A DNA stretch of 64,000 nt from Gemmatimonadetes bacterium 2013_60CM_65_52 (lineage in GTDB: Bacteria; Gemmatimonadota; Gemmatimonadetes; Gemmatimonadales; Gemmatimonadaceae): contig NGFI01000006.1 of NCBI GenBank assembly GCA_002215645.1, positions 1 through 64,000 on the forward strand, read 5' to 3'. A program made the position numbers and the translations under genes. A model generated the notes under the pieces. That model made no database searches and was not told where the DNA came from. It worked only from the letters and a program-made list of their open reading frames with translations. Below are positions 63,477 through 64,000 of this stretch, piece after piece; position 1 is the stretch's first letter; every line of letters starts with the position of its first letter.

Positions 63477-64000
63477 CCACGCGCGTCGAACTATCCGCAC
63501 TCGCGCGGCGCGGGATGGAATCGATTCCCGTGTATATCGGGGACGCCACGCCCTGCGCAGTGGACCTGAGTGACAACACGAACCTCTGGGGAGCGCCACC
63601 CGCTGTCTTGCGCGCCCTTCGTTCCGCGGATGTGTCCGTGGTGGCTCGCTACCCGGCGACATATGCCGGGTCACTGCGGGACGCGCTTCTCGAGCATGTC
63701 GGTCTTTCAGGTGCCGACGGCATCGATGTCGTGACAGGTTGTGGTTCCGACGACGTACTGGATTCGGCAATGCGGGCCTTTGCCCAGCCCGGCGAGTGCA
63801 TCGCGTTCTCGTCGCCCACGTTTTCGATGATTCCCACGTTTGCGCAGCTGAACGGACTCACGCCCACGCCTGTGCCCTTTGCACCAGGCTTCGAGCTGGA
63901 TGCAGAGCGTCTCGTGGACGTACGCGCCAAGCTCACTTACGTCTGCGCGCCCAACAATCCGACGGGAACACACGTGGCTCGTTCCGCGATCGATTATATC
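63473..64000 (+). CDS. hisC: Histidinol-phosphate aminotransferase (C-terminus beyond window)
   Basis: PLP aminotransferase of fold type I. The first 176 codons are in the window. Seen: LSDNTNLWGAPPAVLRAL, RYPATYAGSLRDALLEH, VVTGCGSDDVLDSAMRAF (usual GNGSDE here GCGSDD), SSPTFSMIPTFAQLNG and YVCAPNNPTGTHV. The PLP lysine is outside the window. GGAGAAGG precedes the GTG, which overlaps the hisD stop. Confidence 0.92.
   Translation, partial: MTTRVELSALARRGMESIPVYIGDATPCAVDLSDNTNLWGAPPAVLRALRSADVSVVARYPATYAGSLRDALLEHVGLSGADGIDVVTGCGSDDVLDSAMRAFAQPGECIAFSSPTFSMIPTFAQLNGLTPTPVPFAPGFELDAERLVDVRAKLTYVCAPNNPTGTHVARSAIDYI

Overview
The window is about 64 kb of GC-rich, densely packed bacterial chromosome. 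No rRNA, tRNA, CRISPR array, insertion sequence or prophage module was recognised by eye. Gene content suggests a Gram-negative-type, menaquinone-using aerobe of the Gemmatimonadota type: an RND efflux system with outer-membrane channel, an MqnA/MqnD-family protein, many small zinc-ribbon proteins, lysine-rich histone-H1-like proteins, an RPA-type replication-initiator homologue and a YggX variant. This assignment is inference from gene content and was not tested by any search.

Layout. 1-4.2 kb: glutamine synthetase (cut by the left edge), a zinc-ribbon membrane protein, MqnD-like protein and a receiver/HD-GYP regulator. 4.2-10.1 kb: a complete tripartite RND pump operon (TolC-like, adaptor, AcrB-like). 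10.1-17.5 kb: an acidic/basic split H1-like protein, a degenerate NtrB/NtrC-like pair, a MerR-like regulator, a phospholipase D-type protein, an SDR, an RPA-like protein and a small companion. 17.5-22 kb: carboxy-terminal protease, TolB-like propeller, small membrane protein, YdjC/ChbG deacetylase and a DinB-fold protein. 22-29 kb (minus): aldo/keto reductase, metallo-beta-lactamase-fold hydrolase, then thrA-thrB-thrC with ATGA/GTGA overlaps. 29-36.6 kb: desaturase, YggX-like protein, GH3 lipoprotein, NrtR-like regulator, stand-alone LigD polymerase domain behind a cold-shock gene, zinc-ribbon protein and a second lysine-rich protein. 36.6-44 kb (minus): lipase-like hydrolase, MoeB-rhodanese, Crp-type regulator and a three-gene set of M28 peptidase, Smr-domain protein and PafA-like phosphatase. 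44-50.4 kb: arginine locus, argCBD (minus) divergent from argR and then argGH (plus), with ArgR-box-like palindromes. 50.6-61 kb: DUF411 protein, a periplasmic OB-fold/PAS/GGDEF protein, a beta-barrel protein, a putative DNA-binding protein behind two matching palindromes, cold-shock protein, ispG, HD hydrolase, YdeI-like protein, a Wzz-like protein with a dead kinase domain and a plastocyanin-like lipoprotein. 61-64 kb: the his operon hisG-hisD-hisC (hisC cut by the right edge), preceded by a transcription attenuator with a 25-codon leader peptide rich in histidine.

Themes. Biosynthetic genes are translationally coupled by 4-base overlaps. Amino-acid operons use two control modes: ArgR operators for arginine, and ribosome-mediated attenuation for histidine. 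At least seven start codons sit 5-8 bases downstream of a TANNNT hexamer and lack a Shine-Dalgarno sequence, which suggests leaderless transcripts. The most interesting item is the his leader. Next come the degenerate two-component pair, the paired palindromes at 53.85-53.91 kb, the OB-fold/GGDEF sensor and the charge-split H1-like protein.
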